From NCBI GenBank assembly GCA_030040215.1, contig JASHUD010000186.1, positions 1 to 14,786 of the forward strand: a DNA stretch of 14,786 bases. The letters run 5' to 3'. This DNA is from Methylovirgula sp. Its GTDB lineage: Bacteria > Pseudomonadota > Alphaproteobacteria > Rhizobiales > Beijerinckiaceae. Each line of letters starts with the position of its first letter. Positions within the stretch are counted from its first letter, which is position 1. Positions 1-6,631 of the stretch are shown here, piece by piece. Made by a program: the position numbers and the translations under genes. The notes beneath the pieces were generated by a model that was given only the letters and a program-made list of their open reading frames with translations, searched no databases and was not told the DNA's origin.

Positions 1-764
1 ACTGAGAAATAGCTTTCAACCGTGTTTGTCGTCACGTCGCCGCGAACATATTCCTTGTCGGCGTGCTTGACGGTCTCGTGCGCCGCAAACTCTTTTCCTA
101 CCTGATTGTAGAGCCTGCTTTCGTCAGTATGCAGCCGCGTTTCGCGGGCGACATTCGCCCGCACGATGTCCACAACGCTTTCTAGGCTCGCGAAAGGAAT
201 GTGGAACGAGCGAACACTACCGCCGCGCTCGACCAGCGAAACGATGGCGCGCTTTTTGCCTACGCCGTGGGGGCTTTTCTGGAAGGGACGCCCCGTGGTC
301 TTGAACTCGCGGCGAGAAGCCTCTGGCACGTTGCCGAGATAGGTCTCGTCGGCCTCGACAACCTTTCCTTCGCCGCCCAATGGGGGAAGATCGAGGCCGC
401 CGCGCCGCATGGCTTCCATGACGCGATGATGCAGAAACCAAGCGGTATTGTACTGGCAGCCGAGTTCGCGATGTAGCTGGTGAGCCGAGAAGCCCTTTTT
501 GCTCGACGCGGCCAAATGGAAGGCAGCGGCCCACTGCGCCAGCTTGGCATGGCTGCGCTCCATGACAGTGCCGGTCATAACGGTAAAGTCTTTGCGGCAG
601 GCGGCATTGGCGCAGCGATAGCGGCCTAGCTTCCTGGTCGCATAGTGCTTTTCGCTTCCGCATTTCGGGCAGATCGGGCCGTTCGGCCAGCGGGCGGCTT
701 CAAACCACACCCGAGCCGCTTCCTCGTCGTGGAAATGGGGTTCTGCAAATCTGTTCTTGGCCAT
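1..764 (-). CDS. IS1595-family DDE transposase, C-terminus beyond the window
   Basis: This transposase would cut and join the ends of its own insertion sequence. The frame from the ATG at 762-764 stays open to the window edge, giving 254 residues; family members are roughly 300-320, so about 50-60 residues are missing. An N-terminal zinc ribbon is visible: C32-P-K-C35 paired with C51 and C56. A helix-turn-helix-like stretch follows at about 75-120. Candidate catalytic residues are D139 (VEADETY), D214 (HTDES) and E250 in NTVESYFS. A GGAG ribosome binding site lies about 7 bases before the ATG. No frameshift or early stop is visible, so the copy may be functional. Family assignment rests on motif recognition; the precise subgroup is not determined. 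Confidence 0.88.
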   Translation of the reverse strand, partial: MAKNRFAEPHFHDEEAARVWFEAARWPNGPICPKCGSEKHYATRKLGRYRCANAACRKDFTVMTGTVMERSHAKLAQWAAAFHLAASSKKGFSAHQLHRELGCQYNTAWFLHHRVMEAMRRGGLDLPPLGGEGKVVEADETYLGNVPEASRREFKTTGRPFQKSPHGVGKKRAIVSLVERGGSVRSFHIPFASLESVVDIVRANVARETRLHTDESRLYNQVGKEFAAHETVKHADKEYVRGDVTTNTVESYFS

Positions 765-785
765 CGCCGTTCTCCGATGACCAAA

Positions 786-814
786 ACACTACCATTTGGG
801 GCTTGTGGTGTCAA
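786..814 (-). promoter_or_regulatory. Candidate sigma-70 promoter of the transposase
   Basis: On the minus strand a perfect -35 box TTGACA (809-814) is followed after exactly 17 bases by TAGTGT (786-791), which matches three of six -10 positions. It sits about 20 bases before the transposase ribosome binding site. In many insertion sequences the promoter overlaps the terminal inverted repeat, and that may be so here. Prediction from consensus only. Confidence 0.45.
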
Positions 815-876
815 CTACGTATTTCGCTCTATGGTTGTATCAATGATTCGACCGTTCCTTCGACGAGGGGATCACC

Positions 877-1290
877 ATGGATATCAGTCCCAGCAATACC
901 GGCCGATGCCGAATCGAGCCATCTGAGGAGCAAAGCGAGCGCGCCTGGACGATCGGCGAGATGGCGCGCGAATTCCGGGTCAGCCTGCGGACTTTGCGCT
1001 TTTACGAAGGCCGCGCCCTGCTGCATCCGCGTCGCGACGGAACGGCGCGGTTTTATTCCGGCCGCGATCGGCTGCACCTTCAAATGATTTTGAAAGCCAA
1101 GCGGCTCGGCTTCACGCTCGCCGAGGTCCGCGAGATCCTCGCGCGCGGCGATTGCGAGGCGGATCTTAACCTCCCGGCGGATCAGGTCGTCGCCCAGATC
1201 GGCCATCTCGAACGGCAGTTGATCTCGGTCGAAGCGGCGCTTGCCGAACTGCGTCGCGTGCACGCGCGCGTCACCGGCGCGGCCGCCTGA
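877..1290 (+). CDS. MerR-family transcriptional regulator, LiuR-like
   Basis: A 137-residue DNA-binding regulator. Residues 24-62 form the MerR winged helix-turn-helix (WTIGEMAREF, then TLRFYE at 39-44). A second helix pair with the KAKRLGFTLAEVREIL segment follows (73-88), and a dimerising coiled coil covers about 100-131. The RLGF/LAEVREI wording resembles LiuR/BkdR-type MerR proteins that control branched-chain amino-acid degradation. There is no C-terminal metal-binding cysteine set; the only cysteines are C11 and C93, so a metal sensor is unlikely. The first 23 residues are an unusual polar extension. The start is supported by GAGGGG 7 bases upstream. No acyl-CoA catabolic gene is adjacent, so its target is unknown. 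The IS1595 element lies directly upstream and has probably replaced or altered the native promoter region. Confidence 0.85.
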   Translation: MDISPSNTGRCRIEPSEEQSERAWTIGEMAREFRVSLRTLRFYEGRALLHPRRDGTARFYSGRDRLHLQMILKAKRLGFTLAEVREILARGDCEADLNLPADQVVAQIGHLERQLISVEAALAELRRVHARVTGAAA

Positions 1291-1424
1291 AGCGTCCGGC
1301 TGCGCTCCCGTCTTATTGCCGACCCGCGCCGTATGGCGAAACGGGCGAAAACCCTTTATTGCTGCGCGATAATGCAAAGACGCGCCGACATACAGGAATC
1401 CGCGCGGCGCGTATAAGGGTCGCG

Positions 1425-2450
1425 ATGGTTGCTGCGTCTTCGCACGCCGGCGGAAAAATCGGCGTTTTGCTGGTCAATCTCGGAACGCCCGAAGCGACCG
1501 ACTATTGGTCCGTGCGGCGCTATCTGAAGGAATTTCTCTCCGATCGGCGCGTCATCGAGACGCCGCGGCTCCTCTGGTGGCCAATCCTCAATCTCGTCAT
1601 TCTGACGCTGCGTCCGACGCGCAGCGGCAAAGCCTATCGATCGATCTGGAACCGCGCGCGGAACGAGAGTCCGCTGAAGACGATCACCCGCGCGCAGGCC
1701 GAAAAGCTTTCGGCCTGGATCGAAGGCAGCGGACTCGAAACGAAGGTGGCGATCCACGTCGATTGGGCGATGCGCTATGGAAAACCGGCAATCGCGCCGG
1801 CGCTCATCCGCTTTGTCGAAGCCGGATGCGAACGGGTGCTCGTTGTGCCGCTCTATCCGCAATATGCCGCGGCAACGACGGCGAGCGTCGGCGACGCGGT
1901 GTTCGCCGCGTTGGCGCGCTTACGGGTTCAGCCGGCGTTGCGGATCGCCGCGCCCTATTGGGCCGAGCCTGTCTACATCGAGGCGCTCGCCGCTTCGCTG
2001 CGCAAATTTCTCGACCGCCTCGATTTCGTCCCCGACGCGATCCTCGCATCGTTTCACGGCATTCCACAGAGTTACGTCGATCGAGGCGATCCCTATCCGC
2101 GTCACTGCGAGGAAACGTTCCGCCTGCTCCAAACGGCGCTCGGCTCCGACGAAAAGAAACTGAGGATGACCTACCAGTCGCGCTTCGGGCGGGCGAAATG
2201 GCTCGAACCTTATACGGATGCGACGGTGCGGGCGCTTCCCCGCGAAGGCTGCCGGAACCTCGTCATCATCACGCCCGGTTTCTCGGCCGATTGCGTCGAA
2301 ACGCTCGAGGAGATCGACGTGGAGAACCGGCATTTCTTCTTGGAAGGCGGCGGCAAGAATTTCGCGACCGTGCCCTGCCTCAATGACAGCGCCGAAGGCA
2401 TGGCGGTGATTTCCGACATCGTTATGCGCGAACTCAAGGGCTGGGTCTAG
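1425..2450 (+). CDS. hemH: Ferrochelatase (haem biosynthesis, last step)
   Basis: Inserts ferrous iron into protoporphyrin IX to make protohaem at the cytoplasmic face of the inner membrane. The chosen ATG gives 341 residues, close to rhizobial HemH, and starts just before the conserved KIGVLLVNLGTPE strand; AAGGG lies a few bases upstream. An in-frame start at 1359 would add 22 arginine-rich residues without family support. Catalytic signatures are present: H211 in SFHGIPQSY and E292 in ETLEEID. Other family blocks are YLKEFLSDRRVI near the N-terminus, VPLYPQYAAATTAS in the middle and the TYQSRFGRAKWLEPYT segment. The C-terminus ends soon after the FATVPCLND block, and I see no membrane segment. 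It follows merR in the same direction after 134 bases, so co-transcription is possible but unproven. Confidence 0.96.
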   Translation: MVAASSHAGGKIGVLLVNLGTPEATDYWSVRRYLKEFLSDRRVIETPRLLWWPILNLVILTLRPTRSGKAYRSIWNRARNESPLKTITRAQAEKLSAWIEGSGLETKVAIHVDWAMRYGKPAIAPALIRFVEAGCERVLVVPLYPQYAAATTASVGDAVFAALARLRVQPALRIAAPYWAEPVYIEALAASLRKFLDRLDFVPDAILASFHGIPQSYVDRGDPYPRHCEETFRLLQTALGSDEKKLRMTYQSRFGRAKWLEPYTDATVRALPREGCRNLVIITPGFSADCVETLEEIDVENRHFFLEGGGKNFATVPCLNDSAEGMAVISDIVMRELKGWV

Positions 2451-2454
2451 GTTC

Positions 2455-2468
2455 GCGCAGCTCTGCGC
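2455..2468 (+). terminator. Weak hairpin just after hemH
   Basis: Arms GCGCAG and CTGCGC are separated by two bases; a realistic fold has a 5-bp stem and a 4-base loop. It begins 5 bases after the hemH stop, but only TT follows, not a U-tract. It may mark the 3' end of the hemH transcript or help Rho-dependent ending. Confidence 0.25.
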
Positions 2469-2561
2469 TTCGCACGCGGCCTCTTTCCTCGCGGCTGCCG
2501 GCGCCCCATGTCCTTGCGTCGGATTTAGCAAGCGCCTCCGGAATTTAAAGCGGAGCTATCG

Positions 2562-2783
2562 ATGCGAGCCGCAATCGCCCTCTTTTTATGCGCATTCATC
2601 GCAGGCGCATCTGCCGCCGAAGCAAAACCCGGCGGCTGTCTCAAATACGGTGCGGCTGGCGCCGTCGCCGGCCACGTGGCCGGCCATCACGCCGTCAAAG
2701 GCGCCATCCTCGGCTGCGCCGCCGGAATGTGGCGCCGACACGAATACAACAAGCAAATGCGCGCCGAGCACGCCGGCCATTAG
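2562..2783 (+). CDS. Small secreted protein with glycine-zipper-like core, function unknown
   Basis: A 73-residue protein. Residues 1-21 look like a Sec signal peptide: short charged start, hydrophobic ALFLCAFIAGA, then ASAAEA as a likely cleavage region. The mature part has C26 and C52 flanking a Gly/Ala/His-rich core in which AGH occurs twice (AGHVAGHHA). That pattern is seen in small rhizobial envelope proteins of the glycine-zipper type. The C-terminal tail (about 57-73) is charged, with WRRHEYNK. A GCGGAG-type ribosome binding site lies about 9 bases before the ATG. The two cysteines could form one disulfide in the periplasm. Its stop codon overlaps that of galE on the other strand by 4 bases. 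No function can be assigned; a periplasmic or outer-membrane-linked role is inference. Confidence 0.7.
   Translation: MRAAIALFLCAFIAGASAAEAKPGGCLKYGAAGAVAGHVAGHHAVKGAILGCAAGMWRRHEYNKQMRAEHAGH
2667..2684. repeat. Perfect 18-bp palindrome inside the small secreted-protein gene
   Basis: The two 9-base halves GCCGGCCAC and GTGGCCGGC are exact reverse complements with no spacer. They encode the repeated Ala-Gly-His units. Codon choice in a GC-rich genome may be enough to create it; a DNA-binding or cruciform role is only a possibility. Confidence 0.5.
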
Positions 2784-3778
2784 CGCGCTTTGGCAAAGGT
2801 TCCGTCGCGCAACTTCCGTTCCCACTGGTACGCTTGCCGAACGATCTCGGCGAGATTGTCGTAGTTCGGCCTCCAGCCAAGCCGCTCCCGCACGGCTTGC
2901 GCGCCCGCGACCAGCGCCGCCGGATCGCCGGCGCGCCGCCCCGTGAGTCGGACTTCAAAATCGTTCCCGGATATTTTTTTGACGACGTCGATGACCTCGC
3001 GCACGGAATGGCCGTGCCCGTAGCCGCAGTTCAAGACGAGGCTTTCGCCGCCGCGCCGCAAATGGCCGAGCGCCGACAGGTGCGCGGCGATCAAATCGCT
3101 CACCTGGATGTAGTCGCGCACGCAGGTTCCGTCCGGGGTCGGATAATCCGTGCCGAACACATCCATTCCCGGGCGCAGCCCGAGCGCGGCCTGCACTGCA
3201 ACCTTAATGAGGTGTGTCGCGTTAGGGGTTGACTGGCCAAGCCGACCCTTGGGGTCGGCTCCGGCTACGTTGAAGTAGCGCAGGGCCACGTAGGAGAGAT
3301 CATGAACTTTGGCGGCGTCGTCGAGCATCCACTCGACCATGAGTTTCGATCGCCCGTACGGGTTGATCGGCGCCGGTTGCGCCGTTTCGAAGATCGGGTT
3401 GACCGCCGGTTCCCCATAAACGGCGGCAGTCGAGGAAAAGATGAAGTTCTTGATCCCATTGCGCACTGCGAATTCGGCGAGAGCGCGGGCCTTGACGGTA
3501 TTGCTGAAATAATAGCCGAGTGGATCGGCCACTGAGTCGGGCACCACGATCTTGGCCGCGAAATGCGTGATGGCTTCGATCCGGTGCTTGGCGACAATTT
3601 CTTTGAGTTGCGCCGGATCGGCGACATCGCCGACGACGAGATGCGCCGCTTTCGGCACGGCCCACGCAAAGCCGGTCGAGAGGTCGTCGAGCACGACCAC
3701 CTCTTCGCCCGCGTCAAGAAGCGCGAGGACCATGTGGCCGCCGATATAGCCGGCCCCGCCCGTAACCAGAACTGCCAT
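2780..3778 (-). CDS. galE: UDP-glucose 4-epimerase
   Basis: Interconverts UDP-glucose and UDP-galactose in the cytoplasm using tightly bound NAD, supplying galactose for lipopolysaccharide and exopolysaccharide. The protein has 332 residues, normal for bacterial GalE. It is an extended short-chain dehydrogenase/reductase: the NAD-binding GGAGYIGG (7-14), the DDLSTG turn after beta-2 (31-36), the SSTAAVYG block (115-122) and the catalytic pair Y141/K145 in YGRSK. YFNVAGA and the later DYIQVSDL segment match the sugar-nucleotide domain. The start is supported by GGAGG 7 bases upstream. It is divergent from galU, the preceding enzyme in the same pathway, with 144 bases between the starts. An epimerase acting on another UDP-sugar cannot be excluded from sequence alone. 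Confidence 0.95.
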   Translation of the reverse strand: MAVLVTGGAGYIGGHMVLALLDAGEEVVVLDDLSTGFAWAVPKAAHLVVGDVADPAQLKEIVAKHRIEAITHFAAKIVVPDSVADPLGYYFSNTVKARALAEFAVRNGIKNFIFSSTAAVYGEPAVNPIFETAQPAPINPYGRSKLMVEWMLDDAAKVHDLSYVALRYFNVAGADPKGRLGQSTPNATHLIKVAVQAALGLRPGMDVFGTDYPTPDGTCVRDYIQVSDLIAAHLSALGHLRRGGESLVLNCGYGHGHSVREVIDVVKKISGNDFEVRLTGRRAGDPAALVAGAQAVRERLGWRPNYDNLAEIVRQAYQWERKLRDGTFAKAR

Positions 3779-3809
3779 CTTTTTCCTCCGCTGCGATCCT
3801 GCCGGGAAG

Positions 3810-3830
3810 AACCCAACGTCGGGTTAACCC
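3810..3830. promoter_or_regulatory. Overlapping inverted repeats (three AACCC/GGGTT half-sites) between galE and galU
   Basis: AACCC (3810-3814), GGGTT (3821-3825) and AACCC (3826-3830) make two alternative palindromes. One is a 16-bp repeat with a single mismatched pair (3810-3825); the other is the perfect GGGTTAACCC (3821-3830). They lie in the shared upstream region, 32 bases before the galE start codon and 8 bases before the putative galU -35 box. This is a suitable place for an operator controlling one or both genes. No regulator can be named. Confidence 0.35.
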
Positions 3831-3837
3831 CGCCGAG

Positions 3838-3866
3838 TTGACGCCAGGCTTGCCGGCATCTTAGGT
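3838..3866 (+). promoter_or_regulatory. Candidate galU promoter
   Basis: TTGACG (3838-3843, five of six -35 positions) is followed by a 17-base spacer and TTAGGT (3861-3866), a poor -10 box. The predicted start would leave a leader of about 50 bases before the galU ATG. The -35 box is convincing and the -10 box is not. Confidence 0.35.
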
Positions 3867-3922
3867 GAGCGGGCGCGGCGTTCGATCGCCGCCTTATCTG
3901 CCTCAATTGCAGAAGCGAACGC

Positions 3923-4807
3923 ATGAGCAAGCGCATACGCAAGGCGGTCTTTCCGGTTGCCGGCCTTGGAACGCGCTTCCTGCCGGCTACCAAATCCATT
4001 CCCAAGGAAATGTTGACGGTGGTCGATCGTCCCATTCTCCAACATGTGATCGATGAGGCCTACGAGGCGGGCATCGAACACTGCATTTTCGTCACCGGCC
4101 GCAACAAGGCGGTGATCGAAGATTATTTCGACACGGCCTATGAGCTCGAAGACGTCTTGCGGAAGCGCGGCAAGACCCAGGAACTGCAGGCCTTGACCAG
4201 CGATCTGCCGAAGCCCGGCTCGATGAGCTTCACCCGCCAGCAGGCACCGCTCGGGCTCGGCCATGCGGTCTGGTGCGCGCGCGATATTGTCGGCGACGAG
4301 CCCTTCGCCGTCATTCTGCCGGACATGCTGACGATGGCCGGCGGATCCAAGCAACGCTGCCTCGCCCAATGTATCGCGGCCTACGAGAAACACGGCGGCA
4401 ATATCATCGCCGTCGAGGAAGTGGCGCTGGAGGAGACGCATAAATACGGTGTGGTCTCGGTCGGCAGGGACTATGGCACGACGCTCGAGATCACCGGCAT
4501 GGTCGAGAAGCCGAAGGGCGCGGCGCCGTCCAATCTCATCATCTCCGGCCGCTACGTGCTCTCGCCCGAGATCTTCCCGCTTCTCGAGAAAGGCCAAAAG
4601 GGCGCGGGCGGTGAAATCCAACTCACCGACGCCATGAAGTTGCTTGCCGCGAAGCAAGCCTTCCATGGCGTGCGTTTCGACGGCAAGACCTACGATTGCG
4701 GCTCGCGGCTCGGGTTCCTCACCGCCAATGTCGCTTTCGCGCTCGCCAATCCCGAGGTCGCGGGCGAGTTTAGCGATCTTCTGAAAAGCCTCGTCGGCAA
4801 GCTTTAG
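3923..4807 (+). CDS. galU: UTP-glucose-1-phosphate uridylyltransferase
   Basis: Makes UDP-glucose and pyrophosphate from UTP and glucose-1-phosphate, feeding cell-envelope polysaccharides and GalE. At 294 residues it has the usual bacterial GalU length. The nucleotide-binding start FPVAGLGTRFLPATKSIPKE (10-29) is intact. The central blocks LGLGHAVWCA, VILPDML (in the position of the metal-binding Asp) and GMVEKPKG are present, as are GRYVLSPEIF and the GGEIQLTDA motif of the family, followed by DCGSRLGF. Only a weak ribosome binding site (GAAGCG) precedes the ATG, but the start agrees with the family N-terminus. The gene ends 5 bases from the convergent outer-membrane protein gene. The neighbouring galE and surface protein fit a role in envelope glycan supply. 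Confidence 0.96.
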   Translation: MSKRIRKAVFPVAGLGTRFLPATKSIPKEMLTVVDRPILQHVIDEAYEAGIEHCIFVTGRNKAVIEDYFDTAYELEDVLRKRGKTQELQALTSDLPKPGSMSFTRQQAPLGLGHAVWCARDIVGDEPFAVILPDMLTMAGGSKQRCLAQCIAAYEKHGGNIIAVEEVALEETHKYGVVSVGRDYGTTLEITGMVEKPKGAAPSNLIISGRYVLSPEIFPLLEKGQKGAGGEIQLTDAMKLLAAKQAFHGVRFDGKTYDCGSRLGFLTANVAFALANPEVAGEFSDLLKSLVGKL

Positions 4808-4812
4808 CGGAT

Positions 4813-6570
4813 TCAGTCCTGCAGCCGCACGCCGAGCAGGAAGACGTCGTCCGTATAATTCGAGTTGGGCGCCGAGCTCTGGAAGCGTTGGTGGGCGATG
4901 CTGCCGGTGAGAACGACGTAACGCGAAAGGTTGTAATCGGCGCGCAGCATGCCTGAATAAATCTGCTCGGTGATCGACGTTCCGTCGTAAACATTGTTGG
5001 CGTAGCCGACCGTCCCCGACAGCAGCAGATCGGGGCGCAATGCCTGCGACAGGTTGAGACTCACGCTGCGGCTAATGGTGCCCGAGGCATAGGCGAGCGT
5101 GGTCTCCGAGAGGTATGTCGACGCGGTCAGGGTTGCTGTGGTCAACGGAGTTATCGCATAGATGAGGTTCGCGTCGATCGTCGGCGCGGCGAGATTGGGC
5201 AAGCGCGGATCGGCGTAGACGCGGTCTGCATAGCCCGCAGCGATATCGCCGGTCAGCAGTCGGGTGAATTCGAGCGTGGCGCCGAGCTTTTCGGCGACCC
5301 CGTTCGAACTGCGCTCGAACCCGTAGACGTCGGTAAGATGGTCGTAGCTGCGCCGGTCGCCGAGCACGTCTACGTAGGGAATCAGCGAGGGCGTCAGTTC
5401 GTAGGAAGCGCGCCCTTCGATGCCGTAATCGTTGTAATCGTCCAGCGCCAGCGGAAGAATCGTTCCGTTCGACTGCGTCGCATTGCCAAAACTATCGCGG
5501 GCGAAAGCGCCTTTGAGGCTCACCGATAGCCGGTTGAACTCCTGGGTGATTCCCGCCGATTGGCCATAGGTGACGATGAGCGGGCGGTTGGTGATGAAGA
5601 CGCTGTTGGGAATGGCGAGAATTGGCGAACCCGGCTGCTGCGTCTCGACATCGAACGTGCTCACCAGGTTGATCTGCGTATCGCGCAGCACGTCGATACG
5701 GCCGGTAATCGTGCCGGCGGCTTCCGGCCGATCGGCGGCGGGAACGCGGAAATAATCGTAGTAGCCGCCGCGCAGCGTGGCGGTGAGACTATGCTGCGAC
5801 CATAGCGACTGGGCGCTGAGCCCCACCTCGCCGTGCACATAAGGCGAGCCCACGACGTCGTCCGACAGAAAGTTCGGGTTGGTATCATAGCCGGTATCGG
5901 TCTCGACATACGGAACGAGCCGCAGCGAGCCGACATCGACGCCGGCCGGCGCGAAAGGAGTCGGGTCCGGTTTTGGACGCAGCGGGCGCGGCAACAGCGG
6001 AACAACCGCGACCGTCGGACCGGGATTGTTCGGATCCTGGAGCGGCGGATTGCTGCCGCGCGGCAGGGTTTCCGGCGCGGTTTTATAGGAAGTGAGCGGC
6101 GGCAGCGGCGGCAAGCCCGGCGGTTGGATCTTGTGCAGCCGATAGAATTTCGGTTTCTTCGGTTTTTTTTTGCCGTAGTTGATGTAATTCGACGTCGCGC
6201 TAATGGGCGCCGGCAAGCCATACTGCGGCTCCTCGGAGTCGATCGGATTTGCAGCCGGCGCGCCCTGAGCCTGTAGCGAAGAATCGTTGTCCGCGGGCTG
6301 CGTCGCCCCGAAGTCGGGCGCGTCGATTCCGCGCAATTGCGCAGCGCCCTCCTGCGCTTCATCCGGCGGCTCGTCGGACGGCTGCTCGTCCGACTCCTGA
6401 TCCTGTTGACTGAGACTCTGGTCCTGGTCGTCCGGCCCTTGGGAAGCGGCGCCGCGCAGCGCGATTGAATTGGCGCTCTGCGCCCATACCGAGGCGCTCG
6501 CGGCGGCGATGAACATCGCAGCCGCCGAAGCCATGACGACCTTGAGGCGGTCTTTGCTGCGGACCGGCAC
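4813..6570 (-). CDS. Outer-membrane beta-barrel protein (BBP2-like), long disordered N-terminal region
   Basis: A 585-residue exported protein. A signal peptide spans 1-30 (basic start RSKDRLK, hydrophobic AAAMFIAAASAS, cleavage near VWA/Q). Next come an acidic, Gln-rich low-complexity stretch (about 45-110), a basic patch KKKPKKPK (134-141) and a Pro-rich linker (148-210). From about 215 to the end, alternating polar/hydrophobic strands with many Tyr/Asn and a GYDTNPNF segment resemble the putative beta-barrel porin 2 family (PF10082), often found with surface polysaccharide genes. The start is GTG with GAGGG nearby; an ATG at 6534 is possible, but it would remove the charged part of the signal peptide. 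The C-terminal residue is Asp rather than the usual aromatic residue of classical porins. Function is inferred: channel or export partner for a glycan, or a structural barrel. Confidence 0.82.
   Translation of the reverse strand: MPVRSKDRLKVVMASAAAMFIAAASASVWAQSANSIALRGAASQGPDDQDQSLSQQDQESDEQPSDEPPDEAQEGAAQLRGIDAPDFGATQPADNDSSLQAQGAPAANPIDSEEPQYGLPAPISATSNYINYGKKKPKKPKFYRLHKIQPPGLPPLPPLTSYKTAPETLPRGSNPPLQDPNNPGPTVAVVPLLPRPLRPKPDPTPFAPAGVDVGSLRLVPYVETDTGYDTNPNFLSDDVVGSPYVHGEVGLSAQSLWSQHSLTATLRGGYYDYFRVPAADRPEAAGTITGRIDVLRDTQINLVSTFDVETQQPGSPILAIPNSVFITNRPLIVTYGQSAGITQEFNRLSVSLKGAFARDSFGNATQSNGTILPLALDDYNDYGIEGRASYELTPSLIPYVDVLGDRRSYDHLTDVYGFERSSNGVAEKLGATLEFTRLLTGDIAAGYADRVYADPRLPNLAAPTIDANLIYAITPLTTATLTASTYLSETTLAYASGTISRSVSLNLSQALRPDLLLSGTVGYANNVYDGTSITEQIYSGMLRADYNLSRYVVLTGSIAHQRFQSSAPNSNYTDDVFLLGVRLQD
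6163..6171 (-). repeat. Homopolymer A9 (coding strand) inside the outer-membrane protein gene
   Basis: Nine T on the plus strand read as AAA AAA AAA on the coding strand, encoding three lysines (about residues 134-136) between GGC and CCG. Synonymous AAG codons were available and common in this GC-rich DNA. Runs of this length are known sites of replication or transcription slippage. A one-base change would shift the frame before the whole barrel domain. Confidence 0.85.
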
Positions 6571-6631
6571 GCGCCCTCGCTTCGCGCGGCGAACTTCAGG
6601 GCCGCACCAAACGAGGGTTAGGCAAACATGG

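Larger units (their letters stand above)
1..820 (-). mobile_element. IS1595-family insertion sequence, partial (cut by window start)
   Basis: The transposase reading frame beginning at 764 defines the element, and its left part lies outside the window. The right boundary is not certain. The non-coding stretch 765-820 carries the transposase ribosome binding site and a promoter, so the outer end should lie near or beyond 814. Without the other end the terminal inverted repeats and the target duplication (8 bp is usual in this family) cannot be checked. No passenger gene is visible between transposase and right end. The end coordinate is an estimate. Confidence 0.6.

Noticed and set aside
217..663. 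A 148-codon minus-strand frame inside the IS element
   Set aside because: It is another frame of the transposase. The correct frame from 764 carries the zinc ribbon and DDE residues without interruption, so a frameshifted transposase was also rejected.
1505..2386. A 293-codon plus-strand frame inside hemH
   Set aside because: It is the shifted frame of ferrochelatase; Arg-rich composition and lack of any motif mark it as a shadow.
877..2450. A metal-responsive merR-hemH regulatory unit
   Set aside because: The MerR protein lacks the cysteine ligands of metal sensors, and no dyad between -35 and -10 boxes is visible before hemH.
3824..4666. A 280-codon minus-strand frame opposite galU
   Set aside because: galU on the plus strand has complete family motifs; the antisense translation resembles nothing known and has no start signal.
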